64,000 nucleotides of DNA from Cytophagales bacterium. Lineage in GTDB: Bacteria > Bacteroidota > Bacteroidia > Cytophagales > Cyclobacteriaceae. The stretch lies in contig JAWPMT010000001.1 of assembly GCA_033344775.1 (NCBI GenBank), positions 1,087,721-1,151,720 on the forward strand, given 5' to 3'. Under the pieces are notes generated by a model, which did no database searches, had not been told where the DNA came from, and saw only the letters and a program-made list of their open reading frames with translations. Every line of letters starts with the position of its first letter. Position 1 is the stretch's first letter. The position numbers and the translations under genes were made by a program. Of this stretch, positions 9,278 to 18,097 are shown piece after piece.

Positions 9278-10313
9278 TATGTTGAGAAGCTGGTTTTCAA
9301 GTCATTGGTTCACTCCATCAACTTTTGAGAATTTTGATTGGCAAAATCCATTATGGCTTTATCTCATTCCGATCGTTCCTGTCTTGCTAATTGTACGTTG
9401 GCTCATTGCGCTACAGTTTCGTCAAAACCTCCCGATTGCACTTTCAAAAAGTAATTTAAAGAGTGATCCGATCAGCTATTTAAGGTTCATCCCAGCATTG
9501 TTCTTCCTATTGGCAGCGATGGCAGTAATTGTAGCCATGGCAAGGCCACAGACCACTAATGAGCAGGTAGAGCAATGGAGTGAAGGAATCGACATCATGC
9601 TCACGATCGACATCAGTGAATCCATGCGAATCGAGGACTTCAAGCCTAATCGGTTGGAAGCGGCCAAAGATGTAGCTACCAATTTTGTTTCAGGTCGTTT
9701 TCAAGACCGTATCGGACTGGTTATCTTCTCAGGAGATGCCTATTCGCGGGCACCTCTCACCACGGACTATGACTTGTTGCATGGCTACATCGGTGAAATT
9801 TCCTTTGAACTGATTGAAAATAGTGGCACTGCGATTGGAAGTGCCCTGGCGGTGAGCACTAACCGATTGAGAGAATCAGAAAGCAAGAGTAAGGTATTGA
9901 TCCTGCTCAGTGACGGAGACAATACGGCAGGAAACATTGACCCGATCACGGCTGCCAAACTGGCTTCTGCTTACAACATCAAAATCTACACCATTGCCAT
10001 CGGAAGAGAAGGCAAGGTCCCTTTTGGGCAGGATTTCTTTGGTCAAACCAGGTATGTTGAAAATACACTTGATGAGACCAATTTGAGGGAAATCGCCAAG
10101 ATCGGTAATGGTAAATTCTATCGGGTATCGGATAAACAAGCACTGGAAGCGGTATTCAATGAAATTGATCAGTTAGAAAAAGCTGAAATCAAAGAATCTC
10201 GTTACAAAGACACCACGGACTATTATGTGATTTATCTGAAGTGGGCGATCTTGTTTTTCCTGTTTTGGCTGCTCTTGAAGAGCACGTTCATGTCGAGTAT
10301 TTTGACGGATTGA
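9267..10313 (+). CDS. batA: BatA-like VWA domain membrane protein
   Basis: A 348-aa protein with N-terminal transmembrane segments (about 28-50 and 73-91), a von Willebrand factor A domain, and a C-terminal transmembrane helix near 325-343. The metal-ion-dependent adhesion site is intact: DISES at residues 115-119, a later TDYD threonine site, and LLSDGDNTAGN. This is the BatA/BatB layout; family proteins are linked to aerotolerance and envelope integrity. The start at 9267 overlaps the upstream stop, but an in-frame ATG at 9279, one base after that stop, is equally possible. No BatB, BatC or BatD gene follows, so the operon is short. Confidence 0.9.
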   Translation: MESSMLRSWFSSHWFTPSTFENFDWQNPLWLYLIPIVPVLLIVRWLIALQFRQNLPIALSKSNLKSDPISYLRFIPALFFLLAAMAVIVAMARPQTTNEQVEQWSEGIDIMLTIDISESMRIEDFKPNRLEAAKDVATNFVSGRFQDRIGLVIFSGDAYSRAPLTTDYDLLHGYIGEISFELIENSGTAIGSALAVSTNRLRESESKSKVLILLSDGDNTAGNIDPITAAKLASAYNIKIYTIAIGREGKVPFGQDFFGQTRYVENTLDETNLREIAKIGNGKFYRVSDKQALEAVFNEIDQLEKAEIKESRYKDTTDYYVIYLKWAILFFLFWLLLKSTFMSSILTD

Positions 10314-10352
10314 CTGAAAAGGAGACTTCATTATGTTGTCCGCGAACTAAAG

Positions 10353-10489
10353 TCATCAACTTTAGCACAAAAAAAATTTTCGTCATTCCCGACTTTGATC
10401 CCGGACGGGAGCGGCGGGAATCTCAAACTCATTTAGTGTACCTAAGCTTGAGATGCCTTCATACGCAGGAAGTACGTTAAAGTTGATCA
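10353..10489. repeat. REP/MITE-like nested inverted-repeat element
   Basis: The outer arms are perfect 10-bp inverted repeats, ATCAACTTTA at 10355-10364 and TAAAGTTGAT at 10478-10487. Inside them are three more pairings: ATTCCCG (10385-10391) with CGGGAAT (10415-10421); TCCCG with CGGGA (10399-10410); and ATCTCAA (10420-10426) with TTGAGAT (10448-10454). GC-rich short palindromes of this kind are typical of dispersed extragenic repeats. No second copy was found in this window, so mobility is inferred. The region from 10314 to 10589 holds no gene that I can support. Confidence 0.5.
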
Positions 10490-10589
10490 CAATAGGCTTT
10501 TTTACCATTTTCAGGATTTTGAAGTAAAAACAACATCTGCAGTCCATTCACCCCGTTAGAGACAGCAGGTCAAAATTCAAAATTCAATT

Positions 10590-11189
10590 ATGAAAAAGTT
10601 ATTAGCATTCGCACTGGTATTATTGGTAGTTGCTTCACCTTCCATGGCTTCCACCGGGAACGGAGACGGAAAAGATGACAAAAAGAAAGATGCATCTTCA
10701 AAAAATTTCAGCATTGTCAAATCAGATGACAATCAATTTATGTTGCAAGTGAACTCCGTAGAGCCAGGGCACTTAAAAGTGAAAATTTTAAGTGAAGACA
10801 ACACGTTCATTCACGAACAATCTATCTCTTACGATCACAGTGTAAAAGTTCCTTTCGACTTCTCAAATCTGGATGAAGGCAACTATAAGTTTCAAATCGA
10901 TGGTGCTGATATGAAAGGAGTGCAGGAAGTGTTTTTAAGCAAGATGCATGAGAAAGATGTAGCAGCATTTGTCCAGGAAATAGGAGACAATAAAGTCAAA
11001 TTGACGGTCTATCGGGAGAGTACTCCGGTCACTGTTTCGTTGATTGACGAAGATGGACATGGTTACTATAAGAAAGAAGTAGCAACAGAAAATAATTTTG
11101 TTCAGATCTTTGATTTATCCGACGTACAGAATAAAAGCATGATGTTGATCATCAAAGGTGAAAAATCTACTGTTTCCAAAGTGCTTTAA
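10590..11189 (+). CDS. Secreted protein of unknown function, tandem paralogue 1
   Basis: A 199-aa protein with a signal peptide (KKLLAFALVLLVVASPSMAS) and a short Lys/Asp-rich linker. The mature part is beta-rich with no cysteines. The pattern HLKVKILSEDN..EQSISYD..VKVPFDFSNLDEGNYKF looks like an Ig-like/Fn3-like sandwich similar to propeptide or cell-surface modules. I do not recognise a named family. The next gene is a clear paralogue with the same length and shared blocks, such as VFLSKMH and FVQ(I/V)FDLSDV. An export or periplasmic role is inferred from the signal peptide only. Confidence 0.8.
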   Translation: MKKLLAFALVLLVVASPSMASTGNGDGKDDKKKDASSKNFSIVKSDDNQFMLQVNSVEPGHLKVKILSEDNTFIHEQSISYDHSVKVPFDFSNLDEGNYKFQIDGADMKGVQEVFLSKMHEKDVAAFVQEIGDNKVKLTVYRESTPVTVSLIDEDGHGYYKKEVATENNFVQIFDLSDVQNKSMMLIIKGEKSTVSKVL

Positions 11190-11325
11190 ATCATAGCAGG
11201 TGCTCTGTCATGAAAAAACCCTTTGTTATACCAAGTATTTTCCGTTCATCATTAAAATGAGAAATACAACAACTGATTTAAATAAAGGATCGTTAATACG
11301 TCAAAGTTTAAAAATTCATCAAACA

Positions 11326-11910
11326 ATGAAAAGAACAGCAACATTGGCAATAGCGCTCTTCATGGCGGTAGCACCCCTTTTTGCCGAAAACGGTGAGAAA
11401 GACAAAAACCCTAATTCTCCTGTGAACTTCTCAATCTCCAAAGCGAAAGACAACACTTACGTTTTGGCATTGAACTCGGAAGAATCAGGATTTGTAAAAG
11501 TTAGAATTGTAGGCGGAGTAAGTGATCTGATCCTTGAGAAAACGATTTCTTACGATGGAAGCGTGAAAGTTCCGTTCAATTTGTCTGAATTGGAAGAAGG
11601 AAATTATACCTTTGCAGTCGAAGGACCAGACATCAAAGGAACTCAGAAGGTATTCCTTAGTAAAATGCATCAGGAAGATGTAGCTGTATTTGTTGAGGAA
11701 ATCGGTGACGATAAGGTAAAAGTGACTGTCTTTCATGACGATGTTCCTGTGAACATCTCACTTGTAAACGGCAAAGGCAACAAATATTTCGAAAGATCGT
11801 TAAAGCTTACAAACAATTTTGTACAGGTATTTGATCTGTCAGATGTTATTGAAGAAAAAATGACGGTGGTTGTCAAAGGACGTAAGTCCTCCATCGTAAA
11901 GAGTTTATAA
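11326..11910 (+). CDS. Secreted protein of unknown function, tandem paralogue 2
   Basis: A 194-aa protein. The start at 11326 is chosen because it gives a standard signal peptide (KRTATLAIALFMAVAPLFAE); the longer frame from 11200 adds 42 residues with no signal-like character. The mature part aligns along its length with the 10590 gene: ISYDGSVKVPFNLSELEEGNY, KGTQKVFLSKMH, VEEIGDDKVKVTV, NNFVQVFDLSDV. Tandem duplication is therefore clear, and both copies are intact and diverged. A strong intrinsic terminator follows 36 bases after the stop. The molecular role is unknown. Confidence 0.85.
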   Translation: MKRTATLAIALFMAVAPLFAENGEKDKNPNSPVNFSISKAKDNTYVLALNSEESGFVKVRIVGGVSDLILEKTISYDGSVKVPFNLSELEEGNYTFAVEGPDIKGTQKVFLSKMHQEDVAVFVEEIGDDKVKVTVFHDDVPVNISLVNGKGNKYFERSLKLTNNFVQVFDLSDVIEEKMTVVVKGRKSSIVKSL

Positions 11911-11945
11911 TCATGTTCTAGTGATTATAATTTAGGTTGATTTGG

Positions 11946-11979
11946 CCTCGAGTTCTCCGAACTCGAGGTTTTTCTTTTT
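11946..11979 (+). terminator. Rho-independent terminator
   Basis: CCTCGAGTT (11946-11954), loop CTCCG, then AACTCGAGG (11960-11968), a perfect 9-bp stem. It is followed by the T-rich tract TTTTTCTTTTT at 11969-11979. It closes the tandem secreted-protein genes. Confidence 0.9.
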
Positions 11980-12227
11980 ATAGGCTATTAATTTCTTCCT
12001 TCCAGAAGACGATTTCATAGGATTGATAAACCTCCTCTTCTTTTCCTGACTTATCCCGCGAGGTTTCTGAATTTTGCAGTGAGCACATTTGCTCCACGTG
12101 GCAAACGATGATTGAGTGAGGACGACTGAACCGTCAATGTAGCCATTCATAGAATAATGAGATATTGAAGACCAACAAGTACGGGACGATTCAATAGCAT
12201 CCGAATGAAAGCCCCTATCTTTCCTGC
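11980..12227. other. Intergenic stretch without a supported gene
   Basis: Between the terminator and the DUF2891 gene I see no convincing gene. A 72-codon minus-strand frame (11932-12150) runs through the terminator stem and has no recognisable family. TATCTTTC at 12216-12223 is a one-mismatch -7 box only five bases before the next ATG, too close to be trusted. Confidence 0.5.
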
Positions 12228-13355
12228 ATGAACGACCTGAGACCTCTGTTTTGGACCCTGTTTGTCCTGATTTTTATTTCCTGTCAATCAAACCAAGAAC
12301 CTGTACTTCACGAACATGTGACCATTCCGGACATGCCAGAACTTACAGAAAGCGTGGCTGCTGATTTCGTGGACCTTTCCTTACACTGTGTGGACCGTCC
12401 CTATCCTTATAAAATCGGATACCGGTTTCCTTCAGAAGAATGGGTTAAACCTCATACGGAAGTCCACCCTTCATTCTATGGATGCTGGGACTGGCACTCC
12501 GCCGTTCACGGACATTGGGCCATGGTGAAGGTGCTTAAGACCTTTCCCGAGATCGATAAGAAAGACTCCATTCGAATCAAATTGCGTAATAACCTTACGC
12601 AAGAAAACCTCACCGCTGAATACGACTTCTTTGCCAATCAATCATTTACCAAAGGATTCGAACGAACGTATGGATGGGCCTGGCTACTTAAACTCTATGC
12701 AGAACTAGCCACCTGGAAAGATGAAGAAGGCCAGCAATGGAAGCAAAATATGAAACCACTGGCCGAGCTGTTATCTCAAAAGACAAGTGAATACCTCCAG
12801 GCATTGTCTAGTCCTTTGCGTCCTGGCACGCATGCCAATACAGCGTTCTCTTTTGGACTGATGATGGAATACGCGGAGACCGTGAAAGACGATGAATTAT
12901 TGAATGCCATGAAGGCATTCAGTGAAAAACATTTCCGCCCGGACAAGAACTGTCCAACAGCGTATGAGCCTTCAGGTACGGACTTTATCTCTCCATGCCT
13001 CGCAGAAGCAGCTTTGATGAGTAAGTTAATGCCTACTGAAATGTACCTGAGTTGGTTTCAGGACTTCCTACCCTCGCCAGGCAGTAACGAGATTCAATCC
13101 ATTGAGAATCCTCCGGCCATATACGACAAAGAAGATCCGAGTATCGGCCATTTGATCGGTCTGATGTTTCAGCGAGCCTGGTGCCTCAAACAAATTGCAG
13201 CCGTATTTGGAGATACAGACCCAAGAAAAGAGTACTTTCTGAAAATTGCGCTCAAACACATCGAAGCAGGCGAAAGCATCATGTTTGAAAGTGGATATGG
13301 CGGTGCCCACTGGCTGGCCACGTTCGCTATTTATGCCTATACGATTGAGGTGTGA
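12228..13355 (+). CDS. DUF2891 family lipoprotein
   Basis: A 375-aa protein with a lipoprotein signal (WTLFVLIFISC, lipobox near residue 20). The body matches the DUF2891 family, an alpha-alpha toroid-like fold with conserved motifs: HPSFYGCWDWHSAVHGHW (about 82-99), FERTYGWAWLLKLYAEL (about 145-161) and PGTHANTAFSFGL (about 200-212). The conserved His/Trp/Asp residues suggest an enzyme active site resembling glycoside-processing toroids, but no reaction is established. It is convergent with surE: the two stop codons lie back to back inside the palindrome TGATCA with no spacer. Confidence 0.85.
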   Translation: MNDLRPLFWTLFVLIFISCQSNQEPVLHEHVTIPDMPELTESVAADFVDLSLHCVDRPYPYKIGYRFPSEEWVKPHTEVHPSFYGCWDWHSAVHGHWAMVKVLKTFPEIDKKDSIRIKLRNNLTQENLTAEYDFFANQSFTKGFERTYGWAWLLKLYAELATWKDEEGQQWKQNMKPLAELLSQKTSEYLQALSSPLRPGTHANTAFSFGLMMEYAETVKDDELLNAMKAFSEKHFRPDKNCPTAYEPSGTDFISPCLAEAALMSKLMPTEMYLSWFQDFLPSPGSNEIQSIENPPAIYDKEDPSIGHLIGLMFQRAWCLKQIAAVFGDTDPRKEYFLKIALKHIEAGESIMFESGYGGAHWLATFAIYAYTIEV

Positions 13356-14135
13356 TCAAATGTCCCACTCGTCATTGAGTAGATTGATCGCGTGATAGCC
13401 GGTGAGGTCAAACTGGCAAGGCACCACGGAAATATAATTATTGGTGATGGCCCATTCATCGTTATCCTCCCCTTTGTCATGGTTGATGAAATTTCCGGTC
13501 ATCCAGAAATACTCTTTACCATAGGGGTCATGTCGTTTGTCAAACGATTCTTCCCAGCGCGCATTGGCCTGCCGACATACTTTGATCCCCTGGATGCTTT
13601 GATTTTGACTGGGTGGAATATTCACATTTAGCGCAATTCCTTTGGGAATTCCCTTATTCAATGCTTCTTCAATGATCTTGCTGATATAAGGCTCGGCATG
13701 TGACATGTCCGCACGGTGGCTGAAATCGCATAAAGAGAATCCAATGGCGGGAGTACCTTCGATGGCTCCTTCTATGGCCGCACTCATGGTCCCGGAATAC
13801 AACACACTGATCGAGGTGTTGCTTCCGTGATTGATCCCACTCAATACCAGATCGAACTTACGTCCCTTCATGATTTCATGCTTGGCCAATTTCACACAGT
13901 CCGCCGGTGTACCACTGCACTCAAAGGCTGCTATTCCATCAAACAAGCGGTTTTTTTTGATCCTTAAGGTATCCCCAACAGTAATGGCATGCCCCATACC
14001 CGATTGGGGACTGTCCGGAGCCACGACCACCACTTCTCCCAGCTTGCGAGCAATGCTGATCAGTGTTTCGATTCCGGGTGAAGTGATCCCATCATCATTC
14101 GTGATGAGTATCAAAGGCAGGTTTGCTTCGGACAT
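13356..14135 (-). CDS. surE: 5'-nucleotidase SurE
   Basis: A 259-aa protein, close to the usual length for the family. The metal-binding acidic pair is in ITNDDGITSPG (Asp14-Asp15). VVAPDSPQSGMGHAIT carries the conserved Ser/Asn-site region, and GINHGSNTSISVLYSGTMSAA the downstream active-site loop. SurE hydrolyses nucleoside 5'- and 3'-monophosphates and short polyphosphates with a divalent cation in the cytoplasm. It is the last gene of the dnaG - ribBA - secreted protein - surE series and lies 70 bases after its upstream neighbour. Confidence 0.97.
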   Translation of the reverse strand: MSEANLPLILITNDDGITSPGIETLISIARKLGEVVVVAPDSPQSGMGHAITVGDTLRIKKNRLFDGIAAFECSGTPADCVKLAKHEIMKGRKFDLVLSGINHGSNTSISVLYSGTMSAAIEGAIEGTPAIGFSLCDFSHRADMSHAEPYISKIIEEALNKGIPKGIALNVNIPPSQNQSIQGIKVCRQANARWEESFDKRHDPYGKEYFWMTGNFINHDKGEDNDEWAITNNYISVVPCQFDLTGYHAINLLNDEWDI

Positions 14136-14205
14136 AATCTTAGTGTGATTTCGAGCGCAAGTTACTCACAGCATCGGAACCTCAAGCGAAAAGGTTTGTC
14201 AGTCG

Positions 14206-14808
14206 TCAGATCGAATTATAGAAGGCTGTAATCCGCACCAGATCACGGGCATTGTCCGTCTTCAGGCTGTTACTTTTGATGAATTCCTTCACTTTCCTGC
14301 CTTTCAGGGACATGATTTCATACAGGTCCGATTTCTTTCCGGAATAAGCCGCCAGGTCACCATCCTTGTCCACGAAATAAAACTCCAGTGCAACCTTATC
14401 TCGGACGACTGACGTTCCTCGGGTCACTGAATTACCAAGTGGCACTGTTTCCTGAACAATTGCTTCACGTGCCAACAAAGACAAAGGTCCTTCAAAAAGC
14501 AACTCAAAAAATACCGGCGTTTCGTGATCGTATTTCAGTCGATACGGAATGCTGTAAAACTGCCGGTAATTCTCAACGAGTTTGTCATATATATTGAAAT
14601 AGAATACCTGAAAGCTCGAAAGCGTCTTGAAACTCCTATTCTGCAACAGGACGACATTGGTCTCCATGTCATATTTCACTTGTCCCCGTAGTGTATCGCC
14701 CTTTGCGGTAACCACGAAACCATCGTGCCAAAAGTCCGACGAAAACTGCTGTGCTTTAGCTGAAACAGCAAATAAGAAAAATACAACTATGAACGAACTG
14801 ACTCTCAT
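14206..14808 (-). CDS. Secreted Bacteroidota protein of unknown function
   Basis: A 200-aa protein with a clear signal peptide (SFIVVFFLFAVSAKA-QQ). The mature N-terminus has GFVVTAKGDTLRGQVKYD, a motif seen in many uncharacterised Bacteroidota exported proteins. The remainder is a beta-rich region followed by a basic helical tail (LKGRKVKEFIKSNSL). No catalytic motif is visible. Its ATG follows the ribBA stop directly (TAG-ATG, no spacer), so it is coupled to ribBA; the pairing is probably operon convenience, not a riboflavin role. Confidence 0.8.
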   Translation of the reverse strand: MRVSSFIVVFFLFAVSAKAQQFSSDFWHDGFVVTAKGDTLRGQVKYDMETNVVLLQNRSFKTLSSFQVFYFNIYDKLVENYRQFYSIPYRLKYDHETPVFFELLFEGPLSLLAREAIVQETVPLGNSVTRGTSVVRDKVALEFYFVDKDGDLAAYSGKKSDLYEIMSLKGRKVKEFIKSNSLKTDNARDLVRITAFYNSI

Positions 14809-16008
14809 CTATTTCAAAATATCGTGCCCCATCTTGTCACGCTTGGTTTCCAGGTATTTCTGGTTGTGCTCGTTGGGGTTAATCTCAATAGGGACATTCT
14901 CAACAATTTCCAGGCCATAACCCATTAGCCCCACCCTTTTTTTAGGGTTATTGGTTATTAACTTCAATTTACGTATTCCTAGTTCCCGTAAAATTTGTGC
15001 ACCTACCCCATAATCTCTTTCATCCATCTTGAATCCGAGGTGCAAATTGGCCTCCACGGTATCCATTCCCTCTTCCTGAAGCTTGTACGCTTTCAATTTA
15101 TTGATCAACCCAATGCCACGACCTTCCTGATTCATGTAGAGTACTACTCCTTTTCCTTCACGCTCAATCATGTCCATGGCAGCATCCAACTGTTTCCCAC
15201 AATCGCAGCGATAAGAATGGAAAATATCACCTGTCATACAGGAGGAATGTACACGCACCATGACCGGCTCATTTTCTTCCCACGATCCTTTTACCAACGC
15301 TAAATGATGGTCGCCAGTATTCAACTGGGTAAAAGCGCGCAAATTAAAATTACCTTGTGTCGTAGGCATGGCTACCTCGATCTCTTCTTTTACCAGCGAT
15401 TCCTTTTCGAGGCGGTATTCGATCAGGTCTTTAATGGCCACCAATTTTAACCCATGCTTATCTGCTATTTTTCTCAAGTCTGGCAGACGGGCCATGGTTC
15501 CATCATCTTTCAATACTTCCACCAATGCTCCTGCAGGCTGTAATCCAGCCAATCGGGCAAAGTCTACGGTAGCTTCTGTATGTCCTGTACGTCGAAGTAC
15601 GCCTCCATTTTTGGCTTTCAACGGAAAAATATGCCCGGGGCGGCCAAGGTCTTCCGGTTTGGTTTGAGGGTCTGCCAAAGCCTGAACAGTCTTCGCACGA
15701 TCGTAAGTTGAAATACCCGTAGTTGTACCATGTCCCAACAAATCAACTGACACAGTGAAAGGCGTTTCATGAATGGCCGTGTTCTTACCTACCATCAGGT
15801 CCAGCCCTAATTGATTGGCACGGTCTTCTGTGATAGAGGCACAAACCAATCCGCGCCCCTCTTTGATCATGAAATTGATAATTTCAGGGGTGACTTTTTC
15901 AGCGGCACATATAAAGTCGCCTTCATTTTCACGGTCTTCATCATCCACTACAATGATGATTTCTCCGTTTTTGATTGCCTCTATGGCATCTTCGATTTTA
16001 TCGAGCAT
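14809..16008 (-). CDS. ribBA: RibBA: 3,4-dihydroxy-2-butanone-4-phosphate synthase / GTP cyclohydrolase II
   Basis: A 399-aa bifunctional riboflavin enzyme. The N-terminal RibB half (1-200) has [13 protein letters not shown], the [14 protein letters not shown] loop and [11 protein letters not shown]. The C-terminal RibA half has the zinc-binding cysteines in [15 protein letters not shown] (about 256-270), the GTP-binding NQEGRGIGL, and the TNNPKK segment. It supplies the two committed steps of flavin synthesis, from ribulose 5-phosphate and from GTP. It lies 36 bases after dnaG on the same strand. No FMN riboswitch can be placed in so short a gap, so expression is probably from the upstream operon promoter. 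Confidence 0.98.
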   Translation of the reverse strand: MLDKIEDAIEAIKNGEIIIVVDDEDRENEGDFICAAEKVTPEIINFMIKEGRGLVCASITEDRANQLGLDLMVGKNTAIHETPFTVSVDLLGHGTTTGISTYDRAKTVQALADPQTKPEDLGRPGHIFPLKAKNGGVLRRTGHTEATVDFARLAGLQPAGALVEVLKDDGTMARLPDLRKIADKHGLKLVAIKDLIEYRLEKESLVKEEIEVAMPTTQGNFNLRAFTQLNTGDHHLALVKGSWEENEPVMVRVHSSCMTGDIFHSYRCDCGKQLDAAMDMIEREGKGVVLYMNQEGRGIGLINKLKAYKLQEEGMDTVEANLHLGFKMDERDYGVGAQILRELGIRKLKLITNNPKKRVGLMGYGLEIVENVPIEINPNEHNQKYLETKRDKMGHDILK

Positions 16009-16044
16009 TTGGGTTATTATAATTCAATCTATTCCTATAACACG

Positions 16045-18021
16045 TTACTTGACCGTGACGTTACCAAGAAGTGCAGCTATTTCCACTTCCATCTGTTTAA
16101 GATCATTAATTTCATCGAGAATCTCATCAATTTCTTCGTCAGCAGCATCTTTCAATTTGCCACTTTCCTCCTCGACCAGGTGCTGTATGATCCTGAATTT
16201 CAACCTTAAGATGTTCGTGAAAACAAGGTTTTTAAGGTTTTCGGATTCAGACGGCACCTCAATGTGATACTTTTCACTCCAATTGACGCTGACTTCATAT
16301 TTTGGGGTACTCAAGTCAATGACCTCCTTCTTGATTTCCTCATCATCCAGGGATAAAAGGTATTCGGAATTGATTGCTTCACCTTCCGCGGCTCTTTCCC
16401 GGAACAAGTCCAGTACCCTTCTGTAAACAGGAATGGTAAATTCAATCTCTTCAATTTCCGAAAGGAAATAATCGATCAGAATCTCATCAGCATCATTCTT
16501 TGTAATCAATTCATTCCCATAATTGATGAGTACGCGCACACTTTCTCGCTCCTGATAATAAATCGCTGAGTTCCTGTAATCCTCTTCAATTACAGGCTCA
16601 ACCGTATCTCCCATGAACAAGTCTTCCGTGGTAATTGGCGGCGGCCCGTCACCTTCATAAGGAGGAGAAGAAGGAGCCGAACCCGGACGCGGCGGTGGGC
16701 TTTTTGGAGCTTTCTGACGCTCTATGAGCAGTTTGTTCTGTTCGGAGATCAAGACCGTCTCACTGATCCCCATCAGGTCACTGCATTCCTTTAGATATAC
16801 TGCACGCTTAACTGGGTCATTGATCTTTGAAATGCTCCCAACAATGTCTTTGATGGACTCTGATCGTTTGATCGGGTCTTTCTCAATGTCCTCCATGAGG
16901 AGACCGACCTTGAACCGAATGATGTCCTGGGATTCTGATTCGAGGAAATGCTGAAATGCTGTTGTACTGAGCTGCCTGGAGTAGCTATCCGGATCTTCTC
17001 CTTCCGGTAAAGCCACCGCTCTTACATTCAGGTCACCTTCCAGCAGCATGTCTATCCCTCTGATGGCTGCTCGGATACCTGCAGCATCCCCATCAAACAA
17101 TACAGTGACATTTTTACTGTACCTGCGGATCAACTTGACCTGCTCTTCAGTCAGGGCCGTTCCTGAAGAGGAAACTACATTCTTCACTCCGGCCTGGTGC
17201 ATAGCCATCACATCAGTATACCCCTCTACCAGAAAGCAATTATCTTCCTGGCGTATGAATTGCTTGGCTTGAAAAAGCCCGTACAATACCCGACTCTTAT
17301 TGTAAAGATCGGTCTCGGGAGAATTGAGGTATTTGGGTTGTTTCTTGTCTGTACTTAGTGTCCGGGCACCAAATGCAATGACCTTTCCAGTGATGTTGTG
17401 GATTGGAAACATAACCCGTCCACGAAACCGGTCATAAACTTTATTTTCTTCCTTAGAAACAATCAAGCCCGCCTCTAATAAGATATCTTTCTGATACCCT
17501 TTTGCGGTAGCCGTTTTGTAGAGATAATCCCACTCCTGAACTGTATAACCTAACTCAAAAGTCTGAATGGTGTCATCTGTGAATCCTCGTTCTTTGAAAT
17601 AACTGATCCCTATGGATTGTCCTTCCTCATGCTCATGCAAGAGCGTTTTGAACTGCTCCTTGGCAAAATTTGTGACGATATAAAGGCTTTCCCTTCGGTT
17701 TTGAGCAGCTAATTGCTCATCCGTCTGTTCTTCCTCCTGAACTTCAATGCCGTACTTACCAGCCAGGTATTTAAGGGCCTCCACATAGCTCAGGCCATCT
17801 ACCTCCATCACAAAAGTGATCGCATCTCCTCCTTTTCCCGAACTGAAATCCTTGAAGATACCCTTTGAAGGGACTACATAGAAGGAAGGCGTCTTTTCAC
17901 TGGTAAATGGGCTGAGCGCTTTGTAGCTACTACCAGACTTCTTCAATTCTACGAAATCGTTCACCACCTCGACAATATCGACGCGGTTCTTTATCTCATC
18001 AATGACACTTGGAGGAATCAC
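16045..18021 (-). CDS. dnaG: DNA primase DnaG, with a zinc-ligand-less N-terminal domain
   Basis: A 658-aa replicative primase. The N-terminal domain keeps its fold motif ([13 protein letters not shown], residues 37-49). The CHCC zinc ligands of classical DnaG correspond here to Ser37, Thr40, Asp58 and Ser61, so the site cannot bind zinc in the known way. The catalytic TOPRIM core is intact: [16 protein letters not shown] near 265-280 and [12 protein letters not shown] near 308-319, with EGEDPDS after it. A Pro-rich linker (about 438-458) precedes the C-terminal DnaB-interacting region. It sits between an aldo/keto reductase and ribBA on the same strand. Confidence 0.97.
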   Translation of the reverse strand: MIPPSVIDEIKNRVDIVEVVNDFVELKKSGSSYKALSPFTSEKTPSFYVVPSKGIFKDFSSGKGGDAITFVMEVDGLSYVEALKYLAGKYGIEVQEEEQTDEQLAAQNRRESLYIVTNFAKEQFKTLLHEHEEGQSIGISYFKERGFTDDTIQTFELGYTVQEWDYLYKTATAKGYQKDILLEAGLIVSKEENKVYDRFRGRVMFPIHNITGKVIAFGARTLSTDKKQPKYLNSPETDLYNKSRVLYGLFQAKQFIRQEDNCFLVEGYTDVMAMHQAGVKNVVSSSGTALTEEQVKLIRRYSKNVTVLFDGDAAGIRAAIRGIDMLLEGDLNVRAVALPEGEDPDSYSRQLSTTAFQHFLESESQDIIRFKVGLLMEDIEKDPIKRSESIKDIVGSISKINDPVKRAVYLKECSDLMGISETVLISEQNKLLIERQKAPKSPPPRPGSAPSSPPYEGDGPPPITTEDLFMGDTVEPVIEEDYRNSAIYYQERESVRVLINYGNELITKNDADEILIDYFLSEIEEIEFTIPVYRRVLDLFRERAAEGEAINSEYLLSLDDEEIKKEVIDLSTPKYEVSVNWSEKYHIEVPSESENLKNLVFTNILRLKFRIIQHLVEEESGKLKDAADEEIDEILDEINDLKQMEVEIAALLGNVTVK

Positions 18022-18097
18022 GGCTCAAAATTAGCATATCCCAACAGAGTTCAGAGGGATTAACACGTACATTCTGAAACTACTCACCAAGAAGTAA

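Noticed and set aside
10241-10480. Plus-strand 79-codon frame after batA
   Set aside because: Begins inside batA in another frame and runs through the palindromic element; no family.
11932-12150. Minus-strand 72-codon frame with a CAHC motif
   Set aside because: It runs through the terminator stem at 11946-11968 and has no recognisable family or promoter.
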